NCBI GenBank assembly: GCA_002294045.1
Contig: DBEP01000007.1
Location: 247 to 35,522 of the forward strand
Reading direction: 5' to 3'
DNA: 35,276 nt
DNA from: Lachnoclostridium sp. UBA903
GTDB lineage: Bacteria > Bacillota > Clostridia > Lachnospirales > Lachnospiraceae
The notes below the pieces were generated by a model. The model saw only the letters and a list, made by a program, of their open reading frames with translations, had not been told where the DNA came from and did not search any database. This document shows, in pieces, positions 1 through 7,302 of this stretch; position 1 is the first letter of the stretch, and each line of letters begins with the position of its first letter. The position numbers and the translations under genes are program-made.

Positions 1-440
1 GTAAGGACGGAAAACAAAAGCAGATATGCTACATAAAAACCGGTCTCGGCAACCTGGGTATTTTGAAAAGCATATGAAAAATTAGTAAATACCGCTGCAA
101 TTACAGCAATTGATAATAAACTTGTCAAGGTTCCTGCATTATTTTTAATTTCCCTCATAACGGCATCCATAATATCTTTTCCGATTTGTTTTAAAGAAAA
201 TTTCTTTTGGCCTGATACGAGATCTGTTACATATTGTTCAAAATTGATGTTGTCATCCGATGCCAGGACATCGTCAACCACCTGCTGTATTTCATCATAA
301 TCAAAATCCAAAACACTGTTATTACCGGTTTTGTCCCCATTTGCATATACCCTTTCCTTTGTAAAAAACAGAAAGAACAGGATAAGTACAATGAATATAA
401 TTTTTATTAATCTCCGGCCTCTTTTTGAATAAAAGCTCAT
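1..440 (-). CDS. spoIIIAE: Stage III sporulation protein AE, N-terminal part (cut by window edge)
   Basis: About 146 codons are visible from the ATG at 438-440; the rest lies beyond base 1. The translation starts MSFYSKRGRRLIKIIFIVLI, a basic stretch followed by a hydrophobic signal or membrane segment (about residues 10-25). An acidic extracytoplasmic stretch follows, then the start of the polytopic membrane domain (...SLLSIAVIAAVFTNF...). SpoIIIAE is a multi-pass membrane component of the SpoIIIA-SpoIIQ channel that connects mother cell and forespore during engulfment. The ribosome site GAGGAGGG lies about 5 bases upstream. The gene is last of the five visible spoIIIA genes, 20 bases after spoIIIAD. 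Identification rests mainly on position and topology, and is secure because of the preceding AC and AD genes. Confidence 0.88.
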   Translation of the reverse strand, partial: MSFYSKRGRRLIKIIFIVLILFFLFFTKERVYANGDKTGNNSVLDFDYDEIQQVVDDVLASDDNINFEQYVTDLVSGQKKFSLKQIGKDIMDAVMREIKNNAGTLTSLLSIAVIAAVFTNFSYAFQNTQVAETGFYVAYLLLFSVL

Positions 441-460
441 TTGGAACCCTCCTCTTACGT

Positions 461-844
461 TTATGCTGTCAGAAACTCATTGATGGTATCCAGCAAAGCC
501 AAAAGAATCGGCATCCCTGTGGCCAGTATAGTCAGCTTACCTACCAGCTCAATCTGATTGGCAACCGCAGTATGTCCGCAATCCTTGCAGATATTGGAAG
601 AAAATTCAGCAACATATGTAATACCGATTATCTTTATTAATATGGAGATATAGGTTTCATTAAGACTGATATAGGCCTGGATTCTCTTAATGGTATTGAT
701 AATAATCTCTAATTTATTCACTCCCAGGTAAAAGATGAGAATGCACCCTGCAAGGCTTATGTATACGGCATATTCCGACTTAGTGCTCTTAAATTGTATT
801 GCCATCAGGACAACGATAATACCGATTAAAGCAATTTGAATCAT
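461..844 (-). CDS. spoIIIAD: Stage III sporulation protein AD
   Basis: A 127-residue, almost wholly hydrophobic protein. It begins MIQIALIGIIVVLMAIQFK, with several membrane segments and the conserved feature 'KSTKSEYAVYISLAGC' near residues 19-34. This is the SpoIIIAD (SpoIIIAC/AD) family, small membrane proteins of the sporulation feeding-tube channel in the mother-cell membrane. The length fits the family (about 125-135). A GGGAG ribosome site lies 8 bases before the ATG at 842-844. It is 17 bases after spoIIIAC and 20 bases before spoIIIAE, so it is co-transcribed. The C-terminal half repeats the AC-like fold (residues 70-127). Confidence 0.93.
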   Translation of the reverse strand: MIQIALIGIIVVLMAIQFKSTKSEYAVYISLAGCILIFYLGVNKLEIIINTIKRIQAYISLNETYISILIKIIGITYVAEFSSNICKDCGHTAVANQIELVGKLTILATGMPILLALLDTINEFLTA

Positions 845-861
845 ATTGATGCTCCCTTCTT

Positions 862-1056
862 CTATAAGGTAAATAAATTCCTGATTATTTCAAACAGCTC
901 GGATATATATGGCACAATCCAAAAAAGTACCAGAATCAGACCTGCCAGCGTAGTTAAAAACGCCTGCTCTTCTCTTCCAGATTGCTTTAGTATCTGGTTC
1001 AGAACCGAAACCAATATGCCTACCGCTGCAATTCTAAATATCAGGTTGATAGTCAT
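862..1056 (-). CDS. spoIIIAC: Stage III sporulation protein AC
   Basis: A 64-residue membrane protein, MTINLIFRIAAVGILVSVLN..., with two transmembrane helices and the conserved 'ILKQSGREEQAF' loop between them. This is the typical SpoIIIAC size and pattern. The ATG at 1054-1056 was chosen over an upstream ATG at 1089 because AAGGAGGA (1061-1068) sits 4-5 bases ahead of it and the extra 11 residues (MRAINSHKEDN) are not family-like. SpoIIIAC is an integral component of the SpoIIIA channel and is paralogous to part of SpoIIIAD. It is 42 bases after spoIIIAB. Confidence 0.93.
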   Translation of the reverse strand: MTINLIFRIAAVGILVSVLNQILKQSGREEQAFLTTLAGLILVLFWIVPYISELFEIIRNLFTL

Positions 1057-1098
1057 GTTATCCTCCTTGTGACTGTTTATTGCTCTCATTTAAGTGTA

Positions 1099-1623
1099 TC
1101 ACAGCATAATTATCGTAATAAAAATTCCTCCCAGAATGCCCAGGGAATTGTATAAATAGGATTTCTGTTTTACGTTATGTGACAAATCCTTAATTTCTTC
1201 TTCGATTTGAGAAACATATAAATCTATGGTATTTATCTGCATGTCCTTATCCAGATAACCAAGATTTTCACCAAACTGCCCAAGACCTGCCAGATCTTTC
1301 TTGTTCAGTGAAGTATCGTTAAGCTCCTTTGACACAGCTTCCTTCCATATGGTGCAAAAAGAAATGCCTCCAAGTTCGTTTAACCTTTCTGCTATTATGG
1401 ATAGAAAAGCTTTATATTTTCCGCTGTGCCTCAGGGATAAAGCTTGTACTGCTTCCGGCAACGGTGTATTGGCATACCGGATATCTCCCCGCAGCAGAAA
1501 AATAATCTTTTTCAGCTCCCTCAAATCAACAATCCTGTTTTTCAGCTCACTGCTGAAATACCAGCCCATACCTGCCGAAGAAGAAAGGATTAAAATACAG
1601 CCGATTACTTTTATTATTAGCAT
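1099..1623 (-). CDS. spoIIIAB: Stage III sporulation protein AB
   Basis: A 174-residue protein with an N-terminal membrane anchor (MLIIKVIGCILILSSSAGMG), a helical extracytoplasmic domain (LRELKKIIFLLRGDIRYANT, LPEAVQALS...) and a C-terminal membrane segment (LYNSLGILGGIFITIIML). This is the standard SpoIIIAB layout and length (about 170); its helical domain resembles type II secretion GspF proteins. No Shine-Dalgarno is visible before the ATG at 1621-1623, and an in-frame TAA lies two codons upstream, so this is the first possible start. The ATG overlaps the stop of a 52-codon frame (ATGcTAA), which would permit translational coupling. Confidence 0.93.
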   Translation of the reverse strand: MLIIKVIGCILILSSSAGMGWYFSSELKNRIVDLRELKKIIFLLRGDIRYANTPLPEAVQALSLRHSGKYKAFLSIIAERLNELGGISFCTIWKEAVSKELNDTSLNKKDLAGLGQFGENLGYLDKDMQINTIDLYVSQIEEEIKDLSHNVKQKSYLYNSLGILGGIFITIIML

Positions 1624-1775
1624 AGCTTATACCGTATGTACCGCTGGCCTGCGGTACTGCCACCTGCAATATAATGTCCCGTAGCAGACAATTTATTGCC
1701 TTGATTTAAAGCAGTGAAAGAATCGCATTCGTGGCTTCCTTTCCTATCCATATTTTCTTTCACTTTTACAAACAT
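1617..1775 (-). CDS. Possible small ORF (52 aa) filling the spoIIIAA-spoIIIAB gap
   Basis: Reading minus from 1775 gives a 52-codon frame starting MFVKVKENMDRKGSHECDSF and ending GQRYIRYKLC. It starts 8 bases after the spoIIIAA stop, with AAAAGG about 4 bases before the ATG. Its TAA overlaps the spoIIIAB start codon (ATGcTAA). It is hydrophilic and basic, with two cysteines and no membrane segment, and I do not recognise a family. In Bacillus, spoIIIAA and AB are contiguous, so this insert is unusual. The tight fit at both ends, and the lack of a ribosome site for spoIIIAB, argue that it may be translated. A frame of this length could still occur by chance, and a hairpin lies inside it. Confidence 0.4.
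   Translation of the reverse strand: MFVKVKENMDRKGSHECDSFTALNQGNKLSATGHYIAGGSTAGQRYIRYKLC
1638..1657. repeat. Perfect hairpin ahead of spoIIIAB
   Basis: GTACCGC (1638-1644) and GCGGTAC (1651-1657) form a 7-bp perfect stem with a 6-base loop. The hairpin ends 14 bases upstream of the spoIIIAB ATG. It could hold a ribosome pause or an mRNA processing site; no T-run follows, so it is not a terminator. Confidence 0.6.
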
Positions 1776-1783
1776 GATGCCTT

Positions 1784-2734
1784 TTAATAAATCCTGGTCC
1801 CTTTTTCATCGTATATTTCTTCCAAATGGCCTACTCCGCCATGATTATTTAATAATATATATCTCTCAAATATCCTTTCCTGTACCAGTCTTCCGAGGAT
1901 TGGTTTATTTCTTATATCGTCAATGGAATTTCCATGTACGGTTGCAATCAATTTACAGCCGCAGTTTATAACATACTCTATTGCACTGATATCCTCCACG
2001 GAACCAACTTCATCTACCGCAATCACCCTGGGAGACATGGAACGAATCAGCATAAGCATGCCTTTTGCTTTCGGACAGCAGTCCAATACATCCGTACGTA
2101 CTCCCAGTTCATTCTGGGGAATACCCATATAGCAGGCTCCGATTTCAGACCGTTCGTCCACTACGCCCACCGTTATTCCCGGCCGCTCCCCGCTCCCGTC
2201 GGATAATTGCCGGATCACGTCACGAAGCAGGGTTGTCTTTCCGCAGCGGGGCGGTGATATAATTAAAGTATGATAACAATCATTTCCATGGGTACCTGTA
2301 ATATAAGGGATTACCTTATCCGCACAGCCCTTTACCTGATGGGACAGCCTGATATTAATAAAAGATATATGCTTCATGCTTTTTATTTTATTCTCTTCCA
2401 AAACAGCCTTGCCGATTATGCCCACCCTATGCCCCCCTGTTATGGTGATAAAGCCCTGTTTTAGTTCTTCTTCAAATGCATACAGTGAAAAATTACTGAT
2501 ATATTCCATGGTTTCCCGGATTTCATTTTTCGTTATAATATAAATATCTTCATAATTTTCAGTAAGATTTGACTGGGGGGTAACAAAAAATTCCTTGTTA
2601 TCATAAATCACCAGCAGGGGCGCATTTACCCTAAGACGGATTTCCTGTAACAAATCATAATCAAAATTTATTCTGGACAGTATTGTCCTGAGTTTTATCG
2701 AAAAGATTTTCAACAGCTCGTCTTTTTTATTCAT
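1784..2734 (-). CDS. spoIIIAA: Stage III sporulation protein AA (ATPase)
   Basis: A 316-residue RecA/secretion-type ATPase. The P-loop is PPRCGKTT at residues 161-168, and the Walker B-like VIAVDEVGS spans about 237-245. A conserved 'TGGHRVGIIGKA' region precedes them at about 99-110. SpoIIIAA is the cytosolic ATPase thought to power the SpoIIIA channel from the mother cell. The length is typical (about 307-340). AAAGGAGG (2744-2751 on the opposite strand) lies 9 bases before the ATG. It is the first gene of the operon, preceded by a sigma-E-like promoter and divergent from aroE. Confidence 0.96.
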   Translation of the reverse strand: MNKKDELLKIFSIKLRTILSRINFDYDLLQEIRLRVNAPLLVIYDNKEFFVTPQSNLTENYEDIYIITKNEIRETMEYISNFSLYAFEEELKQGFITITGGHRVGIIGKAVLEENKIKSMKHISFINIRLSHQVKGCADKVIPYITGTHGNDCYHTLIISPPRCGKTTLLRDVIRQLSDGSGERPGITVGVVDERSEIGACYMGIPQNELGVRTDVLDCCPKAKGMLMLIRSMSPRVIAVDEVGSVEDISAIEYVINCGCKLIATVHGNSIDDIRNKPILGRLVQERIFERYILLNNHGGVGHLEEIYDEKGTRIY

Positions 2735-2756
2735 CTCATTCGTCCTCCTTTAGAAC

Positions 2757-2785
2757 AATATATGTCCACCGGTAAAAATTATGAC
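2757..2785 (-). promoter_or_regulatory. Candidate sigma-E promoter of spoIIIA
   Basis: Reading minus, GTCATAAT (2785-2778) is followed after 13 bases by CATATATT (2764-2757), close to the known sigma-E pattern (ATA-rich -35, CATAnnnT -10, about 13-14 spacer). The mother-cell regulon assignment of spoIIIA makes this expected. The start site would fall near 2750, leaving a very short leader that begins at the ribosome site, which is a mild oddity. Confidence 0.5.
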
Positions 2786-2849
2786 CGGATATTTTTCTTG
2801 CAAATTTATATTAATTATATTATCCTTTAACTGAAAGGATGGGTTTCAT

Positions 2850-3611
2850 ATGGAATACGGCTTAATAGGAGAAAAATTGGGACATAGTTATTCGAAAATA
2901 ATTCACGAGAAACTGGCGGATTATGAGTATGAGATTAAGCCTTTATCGAGGGAGGAATTTCATCCTTTCATGGAGGCAGGGGACTTTAAGGCTATTAATG
3001 TTACCATTCCTTATAAGAAGGATGTGATTCCATATCTGGATAAATTAGATGATAACGCAAAAAAAATCGGCGCCGTAAATACTATTGTCCGCAAAGAAGG
3101 AAAATTAATCGGCCACAATACGGATTTCTCCGGATTTTTATATATGGTGGAGCACAATGGCATTAAGGCGGCAGATAAGAAAGTAATTGTTCTTGGCAAC
3201 GGCGGTGCGGCCAAGGCTGTTATAGCCGTATTGCAGCACTTAAAAGCCAGGGAGGTCATAATTGTCAAGCCGGTATCCGGGAACGGGGTTATCTCTTATG
3301 AAGAATGCAAAATGTATCATTCCGATGCAGAGATAATTATCAATACCAGCCCGGTAGGCATGTATCCCAAAGTGGATGCCAGCCCCATTGACGTATCACA
3401 TTATCCCCGCTGTGAGGCCGTATTGGATATTATTTATAATCCTCTCAAAACGGAACTGCTGCTCCAAGCGGAAGAATTGGGTATAATAGCCGTAAATGGC
3501 CTTGAGATGCTGGTGGCACAGGCTAAATATGCTGTGGAATATTTTCTGGATAAAAAATTGGATGATAAGAGTATTGATGATGTATATCAGAAAATTTTAG
3601 AAGAATTATAA
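2850..3611 (+). CDS. aroE: Shikimate dehydrogenase
   Basis: A 253-residue protein that reduces 3-dehydroshikimate to shikimate with NADPH in the chorismate pathway. Visible features are the shikimate-site motif GHSYSKIIHE (residues 11-20), NVTIPYKKDVIPYL with the catalytic lysine (about 50-63), AVNTIV, the NADP-binding GNGGAAKAV (about 117-125), NTSPVGMYP and NGLEMLVAQA near the C-terminus. It is slightly shorter than the usual 270-290. A GAAAGGATGG ribosome site precedes the ATG. It stands alone, divergent from spoIIIAA and convergent with the metallo-hydrolase, and may supply chorismate for pheA and the fol genes in the same window. Confidence 0.95.
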   Translation: MEYGLIGEKLGHSYSKIIHEKLADYEYEIKPLSREEFHPFMEAGDFKAINVTIPYKKDVIPYLDKLDDNAKKIGAVNTIVRKEGKLIGHNTDFSGFLYMVEHNGIKAADKKVIVLGNGGAAKAVIAVLQHLKAREVIIVKPVSGNGVISYEECKMYHSDAEIIINTSPVGMYPKVDASPIDVSHYPRCEAVLDIIYNPLKTELLLQAEELGIIAVNGLEMLVAQAKYAVEYFLDKKLDDKSIDDVYQKILEEL

Positions 3612-3914
3612 AACTAAGCTGTACCACAAGTTATGAAAGTTATGATTATTCAAGTTACATTAATAAACTCCAAGAAATCAAGAAAGAGTTTGCAAAGCAA
3701 ACTCTGCGCTGACGCTTGGCCGCTTTGCGGCATAATTCCTCTCAAGCGTCATGTGCATTACCCGGAGTGTTTTTAATAGGACGAACTTTCCTATAAGTAA
3801 AAACAGAGTGAAAGGCGGTAATTCGCTGCGCTAAGACATCCCGCTTTTCACTCCTGGTGTAATTTCCTGGAGTTTAAATGTTATTTAACGTTATTGACAA
3901 ACTTGAGACCGTTC
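3612..3914. other. Intergenic region between aroE and the metallo-hydrolase
   Basis: This 303-base convergent spacer has no credible gene. Most of it (3664-3876) is occupied by a structured inverted-repeat element, listed separately. No ordinary single hairpin plus T-run terminator stands out, although the element may terminate transcription from both sides. Confidence 0.7.
3664..3876. repeat. 213-bp structured element with terminal inverted repeats and nested hairpins
   Basis: The ends 3664-3678 (TAAACTCCAAGAAAT) and 3862-3876 are inverted repeats matching 14 of 15. Inside are a perfect 9-bp hairpin AGAGTTTGC/GCAAACTCT (3685-3705) and a nested hairpin TGACGCTTG (3710-3718)/CAAGCGTCA (3743-3751), which encloses GCCGC-TTT-GCGGC (3719-3731). 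There is also ATAGGA/TCCTAT (about 3777-3793) and a long imperfect stem GAGTGAAAGGCGG (3806-3818) against 3841-3853. ATTACCCGGAGTG (from about 3757) can also pair with the region just before the right end. It could be a non-autonomous mobile element or a structured RNA; no coding frame is apparent. Confidence 0.65.
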
Positions 3915-5516
3915 TTACCTGTCCCATTTATCACTTAGGGCATTAATCTGATCCGTAAATTTAGCCAGATCCTTGTTAGCCCCTCCTTTATTATGCTGAA
4001 TCACAGCCATTAAACGCTTCCCTGCGTTAACAAGGCGCTCATAAACGGAAGAAACCTCTTTTTTCCTGTCAACCGTATCCTGAACATCAATTGCCTTTCC
4101 TTTTACAAGACATACGTTATTCAGCAAGTCGTATACTTCTCCGCTGTAAGGAGCAACCGCGTTAAACCCATATTCGTTTCTTAGTGTCTCAGTAAATAAA
4201 TCACAGACAGAAGCCTCTCCGTGGACGACAAATACCCGCTGAGGTTTTTTCTCGAAATGGTTAATCCAGGTTAAAAGTCCGTCCCTGTCGGCATGACCGC
4301 TGACACCGTCCAGTTTCCGGATATTAGCATTCACCTGAATCCACTCGCCGAATAATTTTACTTCCTTGGCACCGTCCAGAATAATCCGGCCCAGACTTCC
4401 GACCGATTGATATCCTACAAATAATACGGTGCTCTCACCTCTCCATAGATTATGTTTCAGGTGGTGTCTAATTCTCCCTGCATCACACATACCGCTGGCT
4501 GAAATAATAACTTTACAGTCATCGTCAAAATTAATGGCCTTGGACTCTTCGGTGGTTACCGAGGTTATTAATCCCGGAAATGTAAGCGGATTAATACCTT
4601 TGCTTATTAATTCCATGGATTCCCGGTCAAAATAACCAATCCTGTTTTCGTGAAAGATTTGGGTTGCTTCATTAGCCAGAGGACTGTCCACATATACTTT
4701 AAAATTACCGTGTCCGGTAACCAGATTGTCCGCCTTGATTTTACGGATAAAATACAACAGTACCTGGGTTCTTCCCACTGCAAAGGAAGGAATGATAACA
4801 TTTCCTCCCCGGTCAAAGGTAGTTTGCAGAACTTCCGTTAATTCACCGATATAATCCGGCCTTTTTCCATGGTTACGGTCTCCGTAAGTGGATTCCATAA
4901 CAACATAATCGGCTTCCCGTATGTAACTGGGATCCTTTATCAGCGGTTGGTTTATATTACCGATGTCACCGGAAAATACAATTTTCTTCGTAACACCTTC
5001 TTCCGTTGTCCAAACTTCAATACTGGCCGACCCAAGCAAGTGGCCCACATCCACAAAACGGAACCGGATACCTTCAAAAAGCTCCGCCTTTTCATTGTAG
5101 TCATGGGGTACAAAAGAACGAATGGCACCGTAGGCATCTTCCATGGTATAAAGCGGAAGGAACGTATTTTCTCCCTTTCTCTTTCCCTTGCGGTTCCTCC
5201 ATTCTGCTTCGGACATCTGAATGTGTGCACTGTCTCTGAGCATAATATCACATAAATCACTTGTTGCACCCGTTGCATGAATTTTGCCCCTGAATCCCTG
5301 GGCATAGAGGAGGGGAAGCTTTCCTGCATGGTCCATATGGGCATGGGTTAATAATACGGCGTCTATTTCGGCGGAAGCCACCGGTATTTCCTGGTTTTCA
5401 TAAACATCTTTTCCCTGTTCCAGACCGCAGTCTATCAGAATATGTTTTCCGCAGGCCTCCAGATAATAACAGCTTCCGGTAACTTCATGAGTAGCTCCTA
5501 TAAATGTCAATTTCAT
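3915..5516 (-). CDS. MBL-fold beta-CASP metallo-hydrolase (CPSF/RNase-like)
   Basis: A 533-residue protein with the zinc-binding motif THAHMDHAG (His58, His60, Asp62, His63), then SGDIGN and ESTYGDR, and a beta-CASP domain (VYVDSPLANEATQIF, VIISASGMCDAGRIRHHLKH, GYQSVGSLGR). A closing VSGHADRDGLLTWI and VFVVHGE follow. This architecture matches the bacterial/archaeal CPSF-like group of RNA-processing nucleases (MBL with RNA-specificity domain), so a nuclease role is likely but the substrate is unknown. The last 60 residues are helical and charged. GGAGG lies 7 bases before the ATG. It is 117 bases downstream of the DegV gene. Confidence 0.88.
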   Translation of the reverse strand: MKLTFIGATHEVTGSCYYLEACGKHILIDCGLEQGKDVYENQEIPVASAEIDAVLLTHAHMDHAGKLPLLYAQGFRGKIHATGATSDLCDIMLRDSAHIQMSEAEWRNRKGKRKGENTFLPLYTMEDAYGAIRSFVPHDYNEKAELFEGIRFRFVDVGHLLGSASIEVWTTEEGVTKKIVFSGDIGNINQPLIKDPSYIREADYVVMESTYGDRNHGKRPDYIGELTEVLQTTFDRGGNVIIPSFAVGRTQVLLYFIRKIKADNLVTGHGNFKVYVDSPLANEATQIFHENRIGYFDRESMELISKGINPLTFPGLITSVTTEESKAINFDDDCKVIISASGMCDAGRIRHHLKHNLWRGESTVLFVGYQSVGSLGRIILDGAKEVKLFGEWIQVNANIRKLDGVSGHADRDGLLTWINHFEKKPQRVFVVHGEASVCDLFTETLRNEYGFNAVAPYSGEVYDLLNNVCLVKGKAIDVQDTVDRKKEVSSVYERLVNAGKRLMAVIQHNKGGANKDLAKFTDQINALSDKWDR

Positions 5517-5633
5517 ATTATGCCTCCATACTTAAATTATCCTCTGGTCCATCCCACCTCAGATTATCCGGCAGCCTGCTGCGGAGTAGTTTTGTTCTGT
5601 CCGGGACATTTCCCGGAACATTTCCGTTTCCAT
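5517..5633 (-). other. Spacer after degV-like gene with a weak hairpin
   Basis: TCCGGG (5600-5605) and CCCGGA (5612-5617) form a short GC-rich stem just downstream of the DegV stop. There is no T-run, so read-through into the metallo-hydrolase is plausible. Confidence 0.35.
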
Positions 5634-6506
5634 TTATCTTCCGGTTCCAAAGAAAAATAAGGCAATGGTACCCGGTCCGGAATGGCTTCCTATAACCGGC
5701 CCGATGGGATTTATTATGACGTCCTTTACCGTAAATTTTTCTCTGATGAGCCTTGCCAGCAGCTCGGCATCTTCTAAAGAGTCGCCGTGTCCGATAAATA
5801 CCATCTGTTCATCTGACGGAGTAAACGTACCAATCATATGATTTAAGAGGGCATAAATGGATTTCTTCCGGCCCCTTACCTTTTCCATGGGGATTAAATG
5901 CCCCTCATCATCAACGTGCAGAATGGGTTTGACATTAAGAGCCGTTCCGATTCCGGCGCTGAATGCACTGACTCTCCCTCCGCGCTTCAAATGGTTTAAA
6001 TCGTCCACGGTAAACCAATGGCAGAGCTTATGGATATTCTGCTCCAGCCAGTTGCCCAGTTCCTCTATGGTTAAACCTTCTTCTTTTTTCTTGGCCGCAC
6101 TGTATACCAGCAGCCCTTCGCCGGCTGATGCCGCTTTGGAATCAATACAAATTATTTTGGAATCTTTATACCGTTCCAGCAGTTCTTCCCTTGCTAACAG
6201 GGAAGAATTATAGGTTCCGCTTAACCCGGATGAAAATGCAATATAAAGTATATCGTTGCCTTCCTTTAAAATAGGTTCGAAAAAATCCAGGAACGTTTCC
6301 GTATTTATTAAGGAAGTCACGGATTTTTCACCTTTTCTGAGATGCTGATAAAATTCATGTATGCCCATTTCCCTGGCATCAGGATAATGCAAGTAGCTTT
6401 TGCCGCTTAATTCAAAAGCCATCGGCATTACTTTAATTCCCAGCTCATCAACCATATTCTGGGAAATATCTGCCGTTGATTCAGATATAATTACATAGTT
6501 TTTCAT
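5634..6506 (-). CDS. DegV family fatty-acid-binding protein
   Basis: A 290-residue DegV-fold protein. It opens MKNYVIISESTADISQ, the conserved N-terminal motif with the Ser-Thr that holds the lipid head group. Further on are TSLINTETFLDFFEPIL, FSSGLSGTYNS, IDSKAASAGEG, VDDLNHLKRGGRVS and GHGDSLEDAELLA, in family order. DegV (FakB-type) proteins bind acyl chains and can present fatty acids to the kinase FakA. No fakA is in the window, so the partner is unknown. The ribosome site is a modest GGGTGG 3-4 bases before the ATG. The last residues (FFFGTGR) are at the normal family end. Confidence 0.92.
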   Translation of the reverse strand: MKNYVIISESTADISQNMVDELGIKVMPMAFELSGKSYLHYPDAREMGIHEFYQHLRKGEKSVTSLINTETFLDFFEPILKEGNDILYIAFSSGLSGTYNSSLLAREELLERYKDSKIICIDSKAASAGEGLLVYSAAKKKEEGLTIEELGNWLEQNIHKLCHWFTVDDLNHLKRGGRVSAFSAGIGTALNVKPILHVDDEGHLIPMEKVRGRKKSIYALLNHMIGTFTPSDEQMVFIGHGDSLEDAELLARLIREKFTVKDVIINPIGPVIGSHSGPGTIALFFFGTGR

Positions 6507-6549
6507 AATCCACCCTGCTTCAAAGTATTTGAATACCCATTTTTTATTT

Positions 6550-6578
6550 ATTTTATCACTTTTTTATACTCAATTCAA
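6550..6578 (-). promoter_or_regulatory. Candidate sigma-A promoter of the DegV gene
   Basis: Minus-strand TTGAAT (6578-6573), 17 bases, TAAAAT (6555-6550). The -35 is the edge of an inverted repeat ATTCAAC (6573-6579)/GTTGAAT (6588-6594), which could be an operator. The predicted leader is about 35-40 bases. Confidence 0.5.
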
Positions 6579-6731
6579 CCTTTTGCCGTTGAATAATTAT
6601 ATACCTGAGAAAATTTCAGCCGGAAGACCTTCCCAATGCAAAAATAAGCGGCAAATCAAACCTCATAACAAGTTTCATTCTGAATTCTCTGACAGGAAAT
6701 GTAGAGTGTCCCAAAAGGTGTGTTGGGGAGC

Positions 6732-6782
6732 AAAAAAGCAACCTTCATTTCCACTTTTATGGTGAATTTGAAGGTTACTTTA
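6732..6782 (-). terminator. Rho-independent terminator of leuBCD
   Basis: Read on the minus strand, AAAGTAACCTTCA pairs with TGAAGGTTGCTTT, with an inner TTCAC/GTGgAA extension and a short A-rich loop. It is followed by TTTTTTG (6737-6732). It lies 26 bases past the leuD stop and is strong and well placed. Confidence 0.85.
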
Positions 6783-6807
6783 TGTTATTTTGGGGTTTGC
6801 TGTTAAA

Positions 6808-7290
6808 TCAGCCGTTAATATATTTTATCAGTCCCTCTGCCTTGATGATTTTCTGCATAAATTCCGGAAACGGCTGACCCTGGTAACTGGTACCCTTTGT
6901 TATATCATATATTTTGCCGCTGTCAAAATCGATTTCCACTTCATCCCCGGCTTCAATAGCTTTGGCAGCCTCCGGACATTCTATAATGGGGAGGCCGATA
7001 TTGATTGCATTGCGGAAGAAAATCCTGGCAAAGGTTTCTGCAATAACACAGCTGATACCTGCCGCTTTGATAGCAATCGGAGCATGTTCCCTGGAAGAAC
7101 CGCATCCAAAATTCCTGTTAGCCACTATAATATCACCGGCCTTTACCCTGGCCACAAAATCAGGATCTATATCTTCCATGCATTTTTTTGCCAGTTCTGA
7201 AGGATCGGATGAATTTAAATATCTTGCGGGGATAATTACATCGGTATCCACATTATCTCCGTATTTGTGTACCGTTCCATGTGCTTTCAT
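6808..7290 (-). CDS. leuD: 3-isopropylmalate dehydratase, small subunit
   Basis: A 160-residue aconitase swivel-domain protein, typical of the short LeuD form found with 420-residue LeuC in clostridia and archaea. Hallmarks are YGDNVDTDVIIPARYL (about residues 10-25), ANRNFGCGSSREHAPIAIKA (about 56-75) and FARIFFRNAINIGLPI. With LeuC it isomerises 2-isopropylmalate to 3-isopropylmalate in leucine synthesis. An AAGGAGGA ribosome site precedes the ATG by 6 bases, and the gene starts 12 bases after leuC. It is the last gene of the operon. Confidence 0.96.
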   Translation of the reverse strand: MKAHGTVHKYGDNVDTDVIIPARYLNSSDPSELAKKCMEDIDPDFVARVKAGDIIVANRNFGCGSSREHAPIAIKAAGISCVIAETFARIFFRNAINIGLPIIECPEAAKAIEAGDEVEIDFDSGKIYDITKGTSYQGQPFPEFMQKIIKAEGLIKYING

Positions 7291-7302
7291 TCTGAATCCT
7301 CC

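Larger units (their letters stand above)
6507..6807. other. Intergenic region between leuD and degV-like gene
   Basis: A 301-base spacer. It holds the DegV promoter (6550-6578) at one end and the leu terminator (6732-6782) at the other. In the middle I see only AT-rich sequence with no credible frame. Confidence 0.6.

Noticed and set aside
6700..6731. Possible insertion-sequence end (GAGTGTCCCAAAA with TTGGGG)
   Set aside because: Superficially resembles the MITE ends but has no partner repeat and no TA flank pattern; better treated as sequence next to the leu terminator.
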